Origin: Rheinheimera soli
GTDB lineage: Bacteria > Pseudomonadota > Gammaproteobacteria > Enterobacterales > Alteromonadaceae
Direction of reading: 5' to 3'
Length of the DNA stretch: 50,938 nt
Assembly: GCF_021290985.1 (NCBI RefSeq)
Contig: NZ_JAJOYU010000032.1
Span: 1-50,938 of the forward strand
Position numbers and translations under genes: made by a program. This document shows, in pieces, positions 16,872 to 26,025 of the stretch. Position 1 is the stretch's first letter; the number at the start of each line of letters is the position of its first letter. The notes below the pieces were generated by a model. It searched no databases. It saw only the letters and a list, made by a program, of their open reading frames with translations, and was not told the origin of the DNA.

Positions 16872-16923
16872 TGTATGAACGACATATAACTAAAATTTAG
16901 ACATCTATTTTCACCAGAGAATT

Positions 16924-17274
16924 ATGCACATGATTAAATGTTTTTCCGTAGTCCTTTTAGCATTCATATCTTTATCTGCAGCGGCCGAAAAGTGGACCAA
17001 TGGCAATCTACTCATCAAGCATATTATCTGGCGGCCTGGCTACCACGGGTTTTATGTTGACCCTACTACGTATCACGATCCGGATAATTGCTCTGCAGGC
17101 CCAAAACAATATCTCTATGTGTTTGATGCGGCGACAGAAGCTGATGCTAAAACAATGGATCGCTTGTTTACATTGATGACTACAGCCATGGTTTCAAATA
17201 AACGTATTCATGCTTTCGTAAATGGCTGCCGCGGAGAGCTTCCTGTTGTGACTGGATTGCAACTTAACAATTAA
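16924..17274 (+). CDS. Small secreted protein, possibly SubB-like fold (second of two)
   Basis: The 116-residue product starts with a signal peptide (MHMIKCFSVVLLAFISLSAAA, cleavage before EKW). The mature domain has HGFYVDPTTYHDPDNCSAG, a helix with KTMDRLFTLMTTAMVSNKR and a closing VNGCRGELPVV strand, giving two cysteines likely to pair. Although identity to the protein at 16536-16871 is low, both share the order of strand, Cys, helix of about 20 residues (LL/LM, AA/TA), strand and Cys, so they may be distant paralogues. The genes are 52 bases apart in the same direction and probably co-transcribed. Function unknown; a secreted binding or adhesive subunit is one possibility. Confidence 0.55.
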   Translation: MHMIKCFSVVLLAFISLSAAAEKWTNGNLLIKHIIWRPGYHGFYVDPTTYHDPDNCSAGPKQYLYVFDAATEADAKTMDRLFTLMTTAMVSNKRIHAFVNGCRGELPVVTGLQLNN

Positions 17275-17444
17275 AGTAGTACCTGCCCACTCTTGATTCT
17301 AAATTAAACCACCTTGAGTTCAGAGCACTGACTTGCATCACTTATTTATCCGCTTTTTCTCCTATAAAAGTAAGGCTTTTTTCTACTTTGGCTCTCATGC
17401 TGTCGACTACACCTGTTACAGCGCACAAAGCGCAGAGCGTACTT

Positions 17445-18290
17445 ATGAACAGAATCAGCACACTGAAGCTTTTCCTCTTGGCGATGACAACCGCAAGTTG
17501 CCTGTATTTGTCAGCTTGTGGTGGCGGTGCGACAACTGCGACAGGCAATACTGGCGGCGGTGGTCAGGTTGCTCCGAACAATCCTGACTTTGGTCAGTTG
17601 CCACTGGCTACCGCAGTGCCGGACAACCGCTATGTCGATCATTATAAAATTCTGATGTTTGGCAACAGCCATGTACGCTCACACAATATGCCTGGCTTGA
17701 TCCGGCAACTGATTCTGGCAGGACGACCAGGGGCTGTGGTGGATATCACTGTGGCTGATGGTTACGCTTATCTGGATGAACGTTTATCTGGCACCGCGGA
17801 TTTAAAGTTACTGCAGTCCTTACGCTGGAGCCATGTGATTTTACAAGGTCAGAAGTACTCCACCTCTGGCCTTTATAGCTACCCTGTAGATGACAGCCTG
17901 ATTTGGCTTAGGGCGGTAAAAGCGCAAAACGCCACCCCAGTGTTATTTCCGGAACATGGTCAGGATGGCAACAGCACAGAAGGCAGCCGTGTGCATCAGT
18001 TGCATCAGTCTATTGTGGCGACTGAGCCTGGTTGTGTTGCGCCTGTTGGCATGGCCTGGGACATGGTATTGCAGCAGGATCCTCAGATGATATTGCATGA
18101 AGCGGATGGCAATCATGCGGCTTTGGCTGGTACTTTTCTGACAGCTTTAGTGTTTTATCAAAGCATCACAGGAAACAATGCCGAATTGCTGGCGTATTTC
18201 CCGCAAATATCTTTAAGCTCTGAGCAACAACAGTTTTTACGTCAAATCGCCGCAGCCACTTTGCAACAGCATCCAGCCTGCCCTTTTTAA
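17445..18290 (+). CDS. SGNH/GDSL-type hydrolase lipoprotein
   Basis: The 281-residue product has a lipoprotein signal (lipobox LSAC at about residue 26) followed by a glycine/threonine linker. The domain opens with ILMFGNSHVRSHNMPGLI, where GNSH is block I of the SGNH fold with the catalytic Ser. It closes with D-G-N-H-A-A-L-A-G-T-F-L near residue 230, supplying Asp and His as in block V. RWSHVILQGQKYST resembles the block II/III region. Related proteins are esterases or carbohydrate deacetylases at the cell surface; the substrate is unknown here. The start at 17445 places the signal peptide correctly; in-frame codons further upstream, to 17388, are less likely. It is followed by 300 bases without a gene. 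Confidence 0.75.
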   Translation: MNRISTLKLFLLAMTTASCLYLSACGGGATTATGNTGGGGQVAPNNPDFGQLPLATAVPDNRYVDHYKILMFGNSHVRSHNMPGLIRQLILAGRPGAVVDITVADGYAYLDERLSGTADLKLLQSLRWSHVILQGQKYSTSGLYSYPVDDSLIWLRAVKAQNATPVLFPEHGQDGNSTEGSRVHQLHQSIVATEPGCVAPVGMAWDMVLQQDPQMILHEADGNHAALAGTFLTALVFYQSITGNNAELLAYFPQISLSSEQQQFLRQIAAATLQQHPACPF

Positions 18291-18590
18291 TGGATAAATT
18301 AATATTCATGCAGTAAAGAAACATAACAACCCACAAAGATGAATAGCGGCACCCGAAGGTAAAACATAAAGCATTGATATAAAATATGTTTTACAAAAAC
18401 ACAGTCCCCATGCAAATTAACTGTTGGTTATTTATCCAAAATTGTTTAAAGTGCGCGCTCATTTGTACTGCCCATACAGCGTCAGCTATAGCTTTTGCAT
18501 TATTTTGCTATGCTTAAGTTGCTGTCGTATTCCTGTCACAAGGCAGCCCTAGTCTTATTTTTGTTTTTGCCAGAAGGAAACAAAACCATA
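18291..18590 (+). other. Intergenic stretch upstream of argA with one ARG-box-like site
   Basis: No gene is supported here. The sequence at 18295-18308, TAAATTAATATTCA, matches 13 of 14 core positions of the ArgR operator (TGAAT-WWWW-ATTCA). It is about 280 bases before the argA start and lacks the adjacent second box usual in enterobacterial arg promoters, so regulation by ArgR is only a suggestion. The argA ribosome binding site AAGGA is at 18574-18578. The rest is A/T-rich with no clear hairpin. Confidence 0.3.
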
Positions 18591-19910
18591 GTGCGCACTA
18601 CAGAACTTGTTGATGGCTTTCGTCAGTCTGCCCCTTATGTGAATTCTCACCGTGGCAAAACCTTTGTGGTGATGCTGGGTGGTGAAGCCATAGATCAGCC
18701 CGGCTTTCGCAGCATTATTAATGACATAGCTTTGCTTAATACGCTCGGCATTAAAATAGTGCTGGTGTATGGTGCCCGGCCACAAATTAATAAGGCGCTG
18801 GAAAAGGCCGGTTTAAATTGCGATTACCACAACCGCATTCGGGTGACGGACGATGATTCGTTCCGTGTGATCAAACAAGTAGCAGGTTCTTTGCAGCTGG
18901 ATATTACCGCTCGTTTGTCGATGAGCTTAAGCAATACTCCTATGCACAATGCGCAAATCAACGTAGTCAGTGGCAACTTTGTGATAGCCCAGCCTTTAGG
19001 TGTGGACGATGGCATCGACTATTTACACAGCGGCCGGGTGCGTCGTATTGATGTGCAGGGTATTCGGCGTCAATTGGATAACAACGGCATTGTCGTGATG
19101 GGTCCTGTTGCAGCTTCGGTGACAGGTGAAAGTTTTAATCTGACTGCCGAAGAAATTGCCACTCAGGTTGCCATTAAACTCAAAGCGGAAAAAATTATCG
19201 GTTTTAACGAAGCTGGCGGTATTGTCGGTGAAGATGGCGATATTACCGCAGAGTTAATGCCCAATTATGCTGAACATTTAATGTGGCAGATGGAACAAAA
19301 AGAAGATGCCTGCACAGCCACTATCGCCTTTTTGCATGCAGCTATCACAGCCTGTCGCTCTGGCGTGCCACGTTGTCACTTAGTCAGCTATGGCGAAAAT
19401 GGTGCCATGCTGCAGGAATTATTCTCCCGTGACGGTATTGGTACCCAAATTGTGACTGAAGCGGCTGAACGTTTGCGTGCCGCCAGTATCACTGACATCG
19501 GCGGTATTCTGGATTTGATCCGCCCGTTGGAGCAGCAAGGTTTATTAGTTCGCCGCTCGCGCGAGCAACTGGAAATGGAAATCGATCAGTTTGTCGTGAT
19601 TGAACGTGATGGTTTAATTATCGGTTGTGCCGCGCTTTATCCATTTCCGGAAGAAAATGTCGGTGAATTTGCCTGCTTAGCTGTACATGAACAATACCGG
19701 GATGCAGACCGTGGCAGCGCTTTGCTGAAAAATATTATTCAGCTGGCACGGCAACGTAAGTATTACCGCTTGTTTGCACTGACCACCCGCAGTATTCACT
19801 GGTTCCAGGAGCATGGTTTTGAACTGGTGACTGTGCAGGATTTACCAGAGAAAAAACAACAGTTGTACAACTACCAGCGTCGCTCAAAAATACTGGCACT
19901 GGATTTATAA
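18591..19910 (+). CDS. argA: N-acetylglutamate synthase (amino-acid N-acetyltransferase)
   Basis: ArgA makes N-acetylglutamate from glutamate and acetyl-CoA, the first step of arginine synthesis. The 439-residue product starts [30 protein letters not shown], almost the canonical ArgA start. An amino-acid-kinase domain (about 1-280) is followed by a GNAT domain with [23 protein letters not shown] (about 365) and FQEHGFELV (about 410). The GTG at 18591 is chosen because it gives the usual length (E. coli has 443) and aligns with family starts; frames from 18495 add an unlikely hydrophobic tail. The kinase domain serves as an arginine-sensing module in this family. It converges on the FAD oxidoreductase gene with a 6-base overlap. 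Confidence 0.95.
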   Translation: MRTTELVDGFRQSAPYVNSHRGKTFVVMLGGEAIDQPGFRSIINDIALLNTLGIKIVLVYGARPQINKALEKAGLNCDYHNRIRVTDDDSFRVIKQVAGSLQLDITARLSMSLSNTPMHNAQINVVSGNFVIAQPLGVDDGIDYLHSGRVRRIDVQGIRRQLDNNGIVVMGPVAASVTGESFNLTAEEIATQVAIKLKAEKIIGFNEAGGIVGEDGDITAELMPNYAEHLMWQMEQKEDACTATIAFLHAAITACRSGVPRCHLVSYGENGAMLQELFSRDGIGTQIVTEAAERLRAASITDIGGILDLIRPLEQQGLLVRRSREQLEMEIDQFVVIERDGLIIGCAALYPFPEENVGEFACLAVHEQYRDADRGSALLKNIIQLARQRKYYRLFALTTRSIHWFQEHGFELVTVQDLPEKKQQLYNYQRRSKILALDL

Positions 19911-20987
19911 ATCTTTTTGTTGCACCTGCTCCACTACAGTCAGGGCCAAAGCTCTGGCTGTAGTCCATTTCCCACCTGAGACTGTTAATAACTGCTGTTG
20001 CCAATTCAGTGCGTATTCCCTGCTGGCTGTGCTGGCACTGTCACTGCCTCCTAATAAAGGCCGCACTCCGGCAAATTTGTCTTTTACATCTGTTGCTGTT
20101 TTCTGACCGACAAAATAATGGTTATACAGCTTCAGTAAATAGCTCTGCTCTGCATCACTGCACTCTATAGGTTCAGCCAGACTTTGCCGTACTTCTGTAG
20201 TGCCCAATAAAGTTTGCCCCTGATAAGGCAATACAAACACAATGCGGCGCTCACCCGGCACTTCCAGCATATGGCCATATCGGCTGACAGCTGGCAGCAA
20301 TAAATGACTGCCCCTCACCAAGTCTAAAGCTTGTTGCACTGGCAGTTCAGACTGTTCTAACAACTGATTACTCCAGGGCCCTGCTACATTCACTACCAGA
20401 TCAAAGACTTGCCAGTCAGAGCTGTTCCCGGCAAAGACCCCACCAGTAGCAGTGATTTGACTGACAGGGCAATGTTGATGGATTTGCACCCCAGCTTTGA
20501 TGGCTTGCTCTGCCACCCAGAGCCCAAGTTTTCTGTCGTCCATCTGGCCATCAAAAAATAAATAAGCACCAGTTAAACCATCTGTTTTTAGTTGTGGAGA
20601 ACAGCGTTTTGCCTGCTCTGCTGTCAGCCAGCGATGGCGGCCTATGCCTTTTTTGCCACTCAGCACGTCATAAAGCCACAAACCAATTTTGATTTGCCAG
20701 CGGGGCCTTTGGCCGTTCTGATAAATTGGATACAAAAGCGGTAATCTTTTAGTTAAATGCGGCGCTTTCTTCAGCCACCAGCGCCTTTCCTGCAAAGCTT
20801 CATGCACCAACCGAAACTCGCCCTGCTCCAGATAACGCAAACCACCATGCAGTAATTTGGAGGAGGATTTACTGGTCGCCTGCATCAGCTCATCGCGTTC
20901 AAACAACTCCACCTGATGGCCAGCCAAAGCTAATTGCCAGGCGGATGACAAACCGTTAATACCACCACCTATTACCGCTATTTTCAT
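19905..20987 (-). CDS. FAD-dependent oxidoreductase, short glycerol-3-phosphate dehydrogenase (GlpD)-like
   Basis: The 360-residue product has an N-terminal Rossmann FAD motif ([32 protein letters not shown]). The typical GlpD phrase [28 protein letters not shown] follows at about residue 38, with [14 protein letters not shown] and [12 protein letters not shown] later. Full GlpD is about 500 residues with a C-terminal helical domain. Here the protein stops after [12 protein letters not shown], keeping the FAD and substrate domains only. It may oxidise glycerol-3-phosphate or a related hydroxy acid. The start at 20987 fits the FAD motif; an ATG four codons earlier is equally possible, as neither has a clear ribosome binding site. 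It converges with argA. Confidence 0.8.
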   Translation of the reverse strand: MKIAVIGGGINGLSSAWQLALAGHQVELFERDELMQATSKSSSKLLHGGLRYLEQGEFRLVHEALQERRWWLKKAPHLTKRLPLLYPIYQNGQRPRWQIKIGLWLYDVLSGKKGIGRHRWLTAEQAKRCSPQLKTDGLTGAYLFFDGQMDDRKLGLWVAEQAIKAGVQIHQHCPVSQITATGGVFAGNSSDWQVFDLVVNVAGPWSNQLLEQSELPVQQALDLVRGSHLLLPAVSRYGHMLEVPGERRIVFVLPYQGQTLLGTTEVRQSLAEPIECSDAEQSYLLKLYNHYFVGQKTATDVKDKFAGVRPLLGGSDSASTASREYALNWQQQLLTVSGGKWTTARALALTVVEQVQQKDL

Positions 20988-21163
20988 ATGAGAACCCATT
21001 AAGTCTTTGATCTATAAAAGCAGATTAAGAGCAAATTGTCGAACTGAGTTGCCGGGCTGCCAAGCGGCTCTGGCTGATAAGCAACAGAGATTGGCCTGAA
21101 TTCTGGCAGACAGCTGATGTTGCCTCTGCTGAAATAGATTGAAACGAATCAAAGGAGACAGTG

Positions 21164-21409
21164 ATGTTAGAACTCAGACCCAATTGCGAATGTTGTGATA
21201 CGGATTTGGCACCAGCAGACCAGGCTTATATCTGCTCTTTTGAATGTACCTTTTGCCCGGCTTGTACCAGCAAGATGGCTGGCATTTGTCCAAACTGCGG
21301 TGGAGAATTGGTCAAAAGGCCAGTGCGGCCCGCCAGTAAATTAAAGGCTAATCCACCTTCTTTGGTGCGGCTGCTGAAACCAGATTACGCCGAGATAATA
21401 GGATCTTAA
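21164..21409 (+). CDS. DUF1272 cysteine-rich small protein
   Basis: The 81-residue product begins MLELRPNCECCDTDL and carries four Cys pairs (CECC, CTFCPAC, CPNCGG), the hallmark of the DUF1272 family, which probably binds zinc or another metal. Function is unknown. A strong AAAGGAG ribosome binding site precedes the ATG; the GTG one codon earlier is an alternative. The C-terminal 25 residues are basic then neutral and poorly conserved. Its 3' end overlaps the convergent gene at 21406-21882 by four bases. Confidence 0.85.
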   Translation: MLELRPNCECCDTDLAPADQAYICSFECTFCPACTSKMAGICPNCGGELVKRPVRPASKLKANPPSLVRLLKPDYAEIIGS

Positions 21410-21882
21410 TTCATCAACGCCATGGCGGTTTGAATTTGCTGTTCGGTTAAGCCTTGGTCTTGCATCGAGCTGACTAAATTATTTTTTGAATCAACCAAGC
21501 CGCGACTTAAACTGCTGACTTCAGCTTGCAGCGCCTTTACCTTTTCCTGCTTTTCTTCAGGCGGCATAGAACTGTTACTCATCAGCTGTTGCAGCTCTTG
21601 TTGTTTTTTCTCCAGCTCTTCCTGCTTATCACGTATGGCTTTCAGAGCCTGCTTCACACTGTCAGGCAGCTCACTTTCCTCAATATCTTTGTCCCTTTCG
21701 GCTTTTTTGGATTTATCTAAACCCAGCGGCGACAGATCGACATGAATACCGACAGGAGCTTTACTGCTGTCTTTTTCCGGCTCTGGGGTGTTGTTAGCCG
21801 AAACAGAGGCTGGCGGCGTTGCTGCAGGCACTGCGTTTTGAATGCTCACATTGAGCATCTGGTTTAAGTCCATTTTTATCAT
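21406..21882 (-). CDS. Hypothetical coiled-coil protein
   Basis: The 158-residue product is not a family I can name. After a short N-terminus (DLNQMLNVS) comes a proline/alanine/serine-rich low-complexity segment (about 18-45) and a strongly charged helix with heptad character (about 75-125: KAIRDKQEELEKKQQELQQL, then EEKQEKVKALQAEVSSL). It ends with LTEQQIQTAMALMN. No signal peptide or membrane segment is seen, so it is probably cytoplasmic. It sits downstream of proBA in the same direction, separated by a hairpin. Confidence 0.6.
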   Translation of the reverse strand: MIKMDLNQMLNVSIQNAVPAATPPASVSANNTPEPEKDSSKAPVGIHVDLSPLGLDKSKKAERDKDIEESELPDSVKQALKAIRDKQEELEKKQQELQQLMSNSSMPPEEKQEKVKALQAEVSSLSRGLVDSKNNLVSSMQDQGLTEQQIQTAMALMN

Positions 21883-21941
21883 CAGCTTTGCACCGAAAAC
21901 AGAGAATCCACTCTGTTATCGGCGCCACTTCAATAAACTTG

Positions 21942-21959
21942 AACCCGCTTTAGCGGGTT
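21942..21959 (-). terminator. Short GC-rich hairpin across the proA stop codon
   Basis: AACCCGC (21942-21948) and GCGGGTT (21953-21959) form a 7-bp stem. The 4-base loop contains part of the proA stop codon (21950-21952). The following minus-strand tract (CAAGTTTATTG) is only weakly T-rich, so termination may be partial. Confidence 0.5.
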
Positions 21960-23200
21960 TGGCCGTCGCCTATCACTATATATTTTTCTGTGGTCAGGGA
22001 TTCCAGCCCCATAGGGCCGTAGGCGTGTAATTTGGACGTAGAAATACCAATTTCTGCCCCTAAACCCAATTCGCCGCCGTCACTGAAACGTGAGGACGCA
22101 TTGACCATCACTACAGCACTGTTAATTTGCTTTAAAAACCGCTGTGCTGTACTGATATCCTGAGTGCAAATGACTTCAGTATGACCTGAGCTATGGCGCT
22201 GAATATGAGCAATAGCTTCGTCGTAATCAGCCACTGTTTTTACCGACATGGCTAAACGCAAATATTCGGTATCAAACTGAGCGTCATCTGCCTTGGTAGC
22301 AGCAGTGAAATAAGGCAAAGACAAGTCGCAGGCAAAGACTTCCACCTTTTGTTCTTCAAAAGCCGCAGACACTAAAGCTAAAAACTCCGACGCTACCGCC
22401 TGATGCACCAACAAAGTTTCCAGCGAATTACACACACCTGGCCGCTGGGTTTTGCCGTTTAATAACAACGCCATGGCTTTATCCAAATCCGCAGCTTTAT
22501 CCACATACAAATGGCAGATGCCTTTGTAATGCTGAATGACCGGAATTTTGCTGTTGTCGCTGACAAAATGAATTAAACCTTCACCGCCTCGGGGTATCAC
22601 TAAATCGACACTGTCTTTTTGTTGCAGTAATTCCAGTAATAAAGCCCGGTCTGGGTCTGGGATCACGCTAATGGCCGCCGGGTTTACCCCTTGTTTTGCC
22701 ATGGCTTTGTGCAAGGAAGCAGCAATAGCCAGGCTGGACTGCAAAGCTTCACGGCCACCGCGTAATATCACCGCATTGCCTGATTTTAAACACAAAGCAC
22801 CAGCGTCTGCCGTGACATTAGGCCTGGCTTCATAAATCATCGCGATCACGCCAAGCGGAATACACATTTTCCCGACCTGAATGCCATTAGGCCGTGGCGC
22901 CATCTGACGAATTTGCCCAACAGGATCTGGTAAAGCAGCGATGTAACGCACGGCATTGGCTAAAGTTTTAATCCGATCTTCGGTCAGCAATAAGCGGTCC
23001 AGCATAGCCTCTGCTAACTGCTTCTCGCGCCCTGCTGCCATATCTTTGGCATTGCCCGCCAGAATCAAAGCTGTATCGGCTTCTAACTGATCAGCCATTG
23101 CCAGCAACAGCTGATTTTTATCTGCTTCAGAGAGCTGCGCCAGCTGTAACGCTGCGATTTTGGCCTGCTGGCAAATGGCTTTAATATTTACATCGCTCAT
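21950..23200 (-). CDS. proA: Gamma-glutamyl phosphate reductase
   Basis: ProA reduces gamma-glutamyl phosphate to glutamate semialdehyde with NADPH, the second step of proline synthesis. The 416-residue product is full length. It contains the aldehyde-dehydrogenase-like catalytic Cys in GKTQRPGVCNSLET (about residue 255), the ALCLKSGNAVILRGG nucleotide-binding stretch (about 125) and the C-terminal GLGAEIGISTSKLHAYGPMGLESLTT signature. The start at 23200 follows the proB stop by two bases (TGAGCATG) with GGAGG upstream, showing translational coupling. Longer readings into proB are rejected. Confidence 0.97.
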   Translation of the reverse strand: MSDVNIKAICQQAKIAALQLAQLSEADKNQLLLAMADQLEADTALILAGNAKDMAAGREKQLAEAMLDRLLLTEDRIKTLANAVRYIAALPDPVGQIRQMAPRPNGIQVGKMCIPLGVIAMIYEARPNVTADAGALCLKSGNAVILRGGREALQSSLAIAASLHKAMAKQGVNPAAISVIPDPDRALLLELLQQKDSVDLVIPRGGEGLIHFVSDNSKIPVIQHYKGICHLYVDKAADLDKAMALLLNGKTQRPGVCNSLETLLVHQAVASEFLALVSAAFEEQKVEVFACDLSLPYFTAATKADDAQFDTEYLRLAMSVKTVADYDEAIAHIQRHSSGHTEVICTQDISTAQRFLKQINSAVVMVNASSRFSDGGELGLGAEIGISTSKLHAYGPMGLESLTTEKYIVIGDGQTR

Positions 23201-23202
23201 GC

Positions 23203-24321
23203 TCAGCCCTCCACCAGTGCTAAATCGTCGCGGTGCACCACCACTTCGCTTGGGCAATACCCCAAAATGCTTTCAATCTGCTGGCTATGCACACCACGGA
23301 TTTTACCAAGCTCAGATACACTGTATTGGCTGATGCCTTTGGCCAGCTGCTTACCCGCCTCGTCACACAACCAAATCGCATCACCTTTATCAAAATCACC
23401 GCTGATGCTGCTGATACCTTTTGGCAGCAAAGAAGCACCTTTATGCAATAACGCCTGCACGGCACCGCTGTCGAGCTGTAGCTCGCCACGGGTTTTTAAA
23501 CTGTGTAACAGCCAGTGTTTTTTTGCACTTAAACGCTCTTGCTGTTTATGAAACAGCGTGCCACAGGCTTTGCCTGCCAAGAGTGCCGCAAAACTGTCAG
23601 CTTTCTGACCATTAATAATTAAGGTATCAATGCCTTGCGACGTGGCTTTACTGGCAGCCTGCAACTTGGTGGTCATGCCACCTGTGCCAATGGCATGATG
23701 ACTGCCTCCGGCCATGGCATAAATGTCCGCTGTGATCAGATGCACTTCAGGGATAAGTAAAGCACTGCTGTCTGAACGTGGATTGGCGGTATATAAACCG
23801 TCGACATCAGAGCAAATAATTAAGGCATCGGCATCCACAACAGTAGCGACTAAAGCAGCAAGGTTGTCGTTATCCCCCACTTTGAGTTCAGCAGTAGCTA
23901 CAGTATCGTTTTCATTGACGATAGGCAGCACACCGTGATCGAGCAAAGTACGCAGCGTATTGTGGATATTTAAATAGCGGTTACGGTGCTGTAAATCATC
24001 ATGGGTCAGCAGAATTTGCGCACAATCTACATCCAGCAGATTGCGCCAGCTTTGCATCATGCGGGTTTGGCCAACGGCCGCCATAGCTTGTTTGACATTA
24101 ATGGGTAAGGGGTGATGAGCAAAGGGAATAGCGGCGCGGCCTGCAGCCACACTACCAGAAGATACCAATACCACTTCAACCCCTTGTTGCCTGCACTCGC
24201 TGATAAAGCCAGCGATCGCCAACAAATAACGGGTGGAGCAACCTTTTGCTTCCGGTGCAATAAGGGCACTGCCCACTTTGAGCACCAGACGTCGCCACTT
24301 TAACCCAGCCATAAAACCCAT
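23203..24321 (-). CDS. proB: Glutamate 5-kinase
   Basis: ProB phosphorylates glutamate with ATP to start proline synthesis and is normally feedback-inhibited by proline. The 372-residue product has the amino-acid-kinase domain (about 8-255) with LVLKVGSALI, VLVSSGSVAAGRAA, PIVNENDTVA and GTGGMTTKLQAA, then a C-terminal PUA domain (about 278-365). The ATG at 24321 has CTGGAG just upstream; ATG 24312 is an alternative. It heads the proBA operon. Confidence 0.97.
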   Translation of the reverse strand: MGFMAGLKWRRLVLKVGSALIAPEAKGCSTRYLLAIAGFISECRQQGVEVVLVSSGSVAAGRAAIPFAHHPLPINVKQAMAAVGQTRMMQSWRNLLDVDCAQILLTHDDLQHRNRYLNIHNTLRTLLDHGVLPIVNENDTVATAELKVGDNDNLAALVATVVDADALIICSDVDGLYTANPRSDSSALLIPEVHLITADIYAMAGGSHHAIGTGGMTTKLQAASKATSQGIDTLIINGQKADSFAALLAGKACGTLFHKQQERLSAKKHWLLHSLKTRGELQLDSGAVQALLHKGASLLPKGISSISGDFDKGDAIWLCDEAGKQLAKGISQYSVSELGKIRGVHSQQIESILGYCPSEVVVHRDDLALVEG

Positions 24322-24361
24322 TTATCTCCAGTGATTTTTTAACCACCCGAGCATACTGGTT

Positions 24362-24379
24362 TAGACGTATATATGTCTA
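24362..24379. promoter_or_regulatory. Imperfect palindrome in the proB-chaC divergent region
   Basis: TAGACGTATATATGTCTA reads almost the same on both strands (two mismatched central positions). It lies 41 bases upstream of the proB start and 182 bases before the chaC start, where an operator could control proBA. The two 8-mers in it loosely resemble MetJ boxes, but no methionine gene is near. The rest of the 239-base gap shows no gene. Confidence 0.3.
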
Positions 24380-24560
24380 TACCCGTCTTACTATCGGACG
24401 AGCTGCGATTTTTACCAGCCCGTTTAAAAGTTGCACATATAGCTCGTGAACTTAAGCTGCCAGATAGGTATTAGCAAAACACGTCGAATTGCATAAGTAA
24501 AAAGTCTTTCGTTAACATCGGCCTGAAAATACACTCATATTTTGGCCTGAGTAGAGCTTT

Positions 24561-25136
24561 ATGTCACACAACACCATTTCCCTGAACAAACAACGCCAAC
24601 CTTTGGATCACCTCGACTCTGTCTGGTTGTTTGGTTATGGCTCGCTGATTTATAAAACCGACTTTGAGTATTTGGCCGCTAAACCAGCCTGTATTTACGG
24701 TTGGGAACGCCGCTTTTGGCAAGGCTCATATGATCATCGTGGTACGCCTGATGCGCCTGGAAGAGTGTTAACCCTGATTGAAGCAGTTGGAGCACGTTGC
24801 GCCGGCATGGCTTATCAAATAACACCAGCGACTTTTGAACATTTGGACCATCGCGAAAAAAATGGTTATTTGCGTATATTTACCCCACTACACTGGCTGG
24901 ATGAAACAGGTGAAGAGCAAGGGATTGTGTATTTAGCCAGCGCAGATAATGAGGCTTATTTGGGCCCGGATACAGACGCAGCCATAGCCGCGCATATAGC
25001 ACGCAGCTGCGGTCCAAGTGGGCCTAACAGTGAATACGTGCTTGAGCTGGCACAGGCACTACGCGATATGAATGAGCAAGATGCGCATGTGGTTGCGATT
25101 GAACGTGAACTGTTAACGCTATTAAAGGGATCCTAA
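24561..25136 (+). CDS. chaC: ChaC-type gamma-glutamylcyclotransferase
   Basis: The 191-residue product matches the ChaC family. The GYGSLIY substrate loop is near residue 26, followed by GWERRFWQGSYDHRGTPDAPGRV (about 48-70), and the catalytic Glu is in LDHREKNGY (about 98). ChaC proteins cleave glutathione to 5-oxoproline and Cys-Gly. It is divergent from proB. The ATG at 24561 lacks a strong ribosome binding site. It is single-gene, and no terminator is obvious downstream. Confidence 0.9.
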   Translation: MSHNTISLNKQRQPLDHLDSVWLFGYGSLIYKTDFEYLAAKPACIYGWERRFWQGSYDHRGTPDAPGRVLTLIEAVGARCAGMAYQITPATFEHLDHREKNGYLRIFTPLHWLDETGEEQGIVYLASADNEAYLGPDTDAAIAAHIARSCGPSGPNSEYVLELAQALRDMNEQDAHVVAIERELLTLLKGS

Positions 25137-25262
25137 GCCAGAGAAAATAAAAAACGGGATGGTATTGGGCTACCTATATTGGTTTACAAATGCGCTAAAG
25201 GTTCAGCGCTAATTCAGTTGAACTGAGGTACAATTGCGTCACAAAAATTCAGGAGATTTCGC

Positions 25263-25913
25263 ATGAAAGCCAAACACTTAGGTTTAGTCGCCTTATGTAG
25301 CACCTTAGTTTTATCAGGTTGTGCCAGCATGAACATAGCGCCGGAAAACCAAAACACCGCCAAAGGCGCAGCTATCGGTGCAGGTGTGGGTGCTGTGTTG
25401 GGTAAAGCCACAGGCAACCATAAAAATAAAAGACTGGCGATAGGTGCTGCTATTGGTGCTTTAGCTGGTGCTGCTGTGGGCCGTTATATGGACAATCAGG
25501 AAATGGCCTTGCGTGATCAATTATCCGGTACTGGTGTAAAAGTGCATCGTGACGGAGATATTTTACGTTTAGAAATTCCGTCACAAATTACTTTTGCAGT
25601 GAATCAATCTGCCATTCAGCCTCAGCTCTATTCGGTACTCAATGATGTAGCTAAAGTGCTGGGCGAATACGATAAAACTCTGTTAGTGATCAGTGGCCAT
25701 ACCGACGATACAGGCACTTACGATTACAATATGCAATTGTCAAAAAAACGTGCTGAAAGCGTAAAAGATTATTTAGTAGCGCAGCGCCTGAACCCGATTC
25801 GTATTGAAACTCAGGGTTTAGGCCCAAGCTACCCGGCAGTGCCAAACAACTCTGAAAGCAACAGAGCAATGAACCGCCGCGTTGAGATTCATATCGAAGC
25901 AATAACTCAATAA
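25263..25913 (+). CDS. OmpA-family lipoprotein with glycine zipper (YiaD-like)
   Basis: The 216-residue product has a lipobox (VLSGC at about residue 20). A glycine-zipper segment follows (AAIGAGVGAVLGKATG and AIGAAIGALAGAAVGRYMD, about 37-80). The C-terminal OmpA/MotB peptidoglycan-binding domain contains ITFAVNQSAIQPQL, SGHTDDTGTYDYNMQLSKKRAESV and NRAMNRRVEI. It should anchor in the outer membrane and bind peptidoglycan. Ribosome binding site AGGAG (25251-25255) precedes the ATG. The architecture is that of YiaD-type proteins. Confidence 0.93.
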   Translation: MKAKHLGLVALCSTLVLSGCASMNIAPENQNTAKGAAIGAGVGAVLGKATGNHKNKRLAIGAAIGALAGAAVGRYMDNQEMALRDQLSGTGVKVHRDGDILRLEIPSQITFAVNQSAIQPQLYSVLNDVAKVLGEYDKTLLVISGHTDDTGTYDYNMQLSKKRAESVKDYLVAQRLNPIRIETQGLGPSYPAVPNNSESNRAMNRRVEIHIEAITQ

Positions 25914-25966
25914 TTTAGCCGTCGCCCTAATGGCTTAGGCTAAAGCCAGAGAGCTATTAAAAATTT

Positions 25967-26022
25967 AAAACTCCGGCTATGCTGCCGCTGCATTTATTGT
26001 AGAGCCAGCACACCGGAGTTTT
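25967..26022 (+). promoter_or_regulatory. Hairpin sequestering the ribosome binding site of the EamA gene
   Basis: AAAACTCCGG (25967-25976) pairs perfectly with CCGGAGTTTT (26013-26022), enclosing 36 bases. GGAG in the right arm is the only Shine-Dalgarno sequence for the ATG at 26026, and the T-run after the stem runs straight into that ATG. The hairpin could both end upstream transcription and hide the start site. A small loop-inner stem was not found. Confidence 0.6.
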
Positions 26023-26025
26023 TTT

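Noticed and set aside
24362-24379. MetJ operator
   Set aside because: The two 8-mers match the MetJ box at only 7 and 6 of 8 positions and no methionine gene is adjacent.
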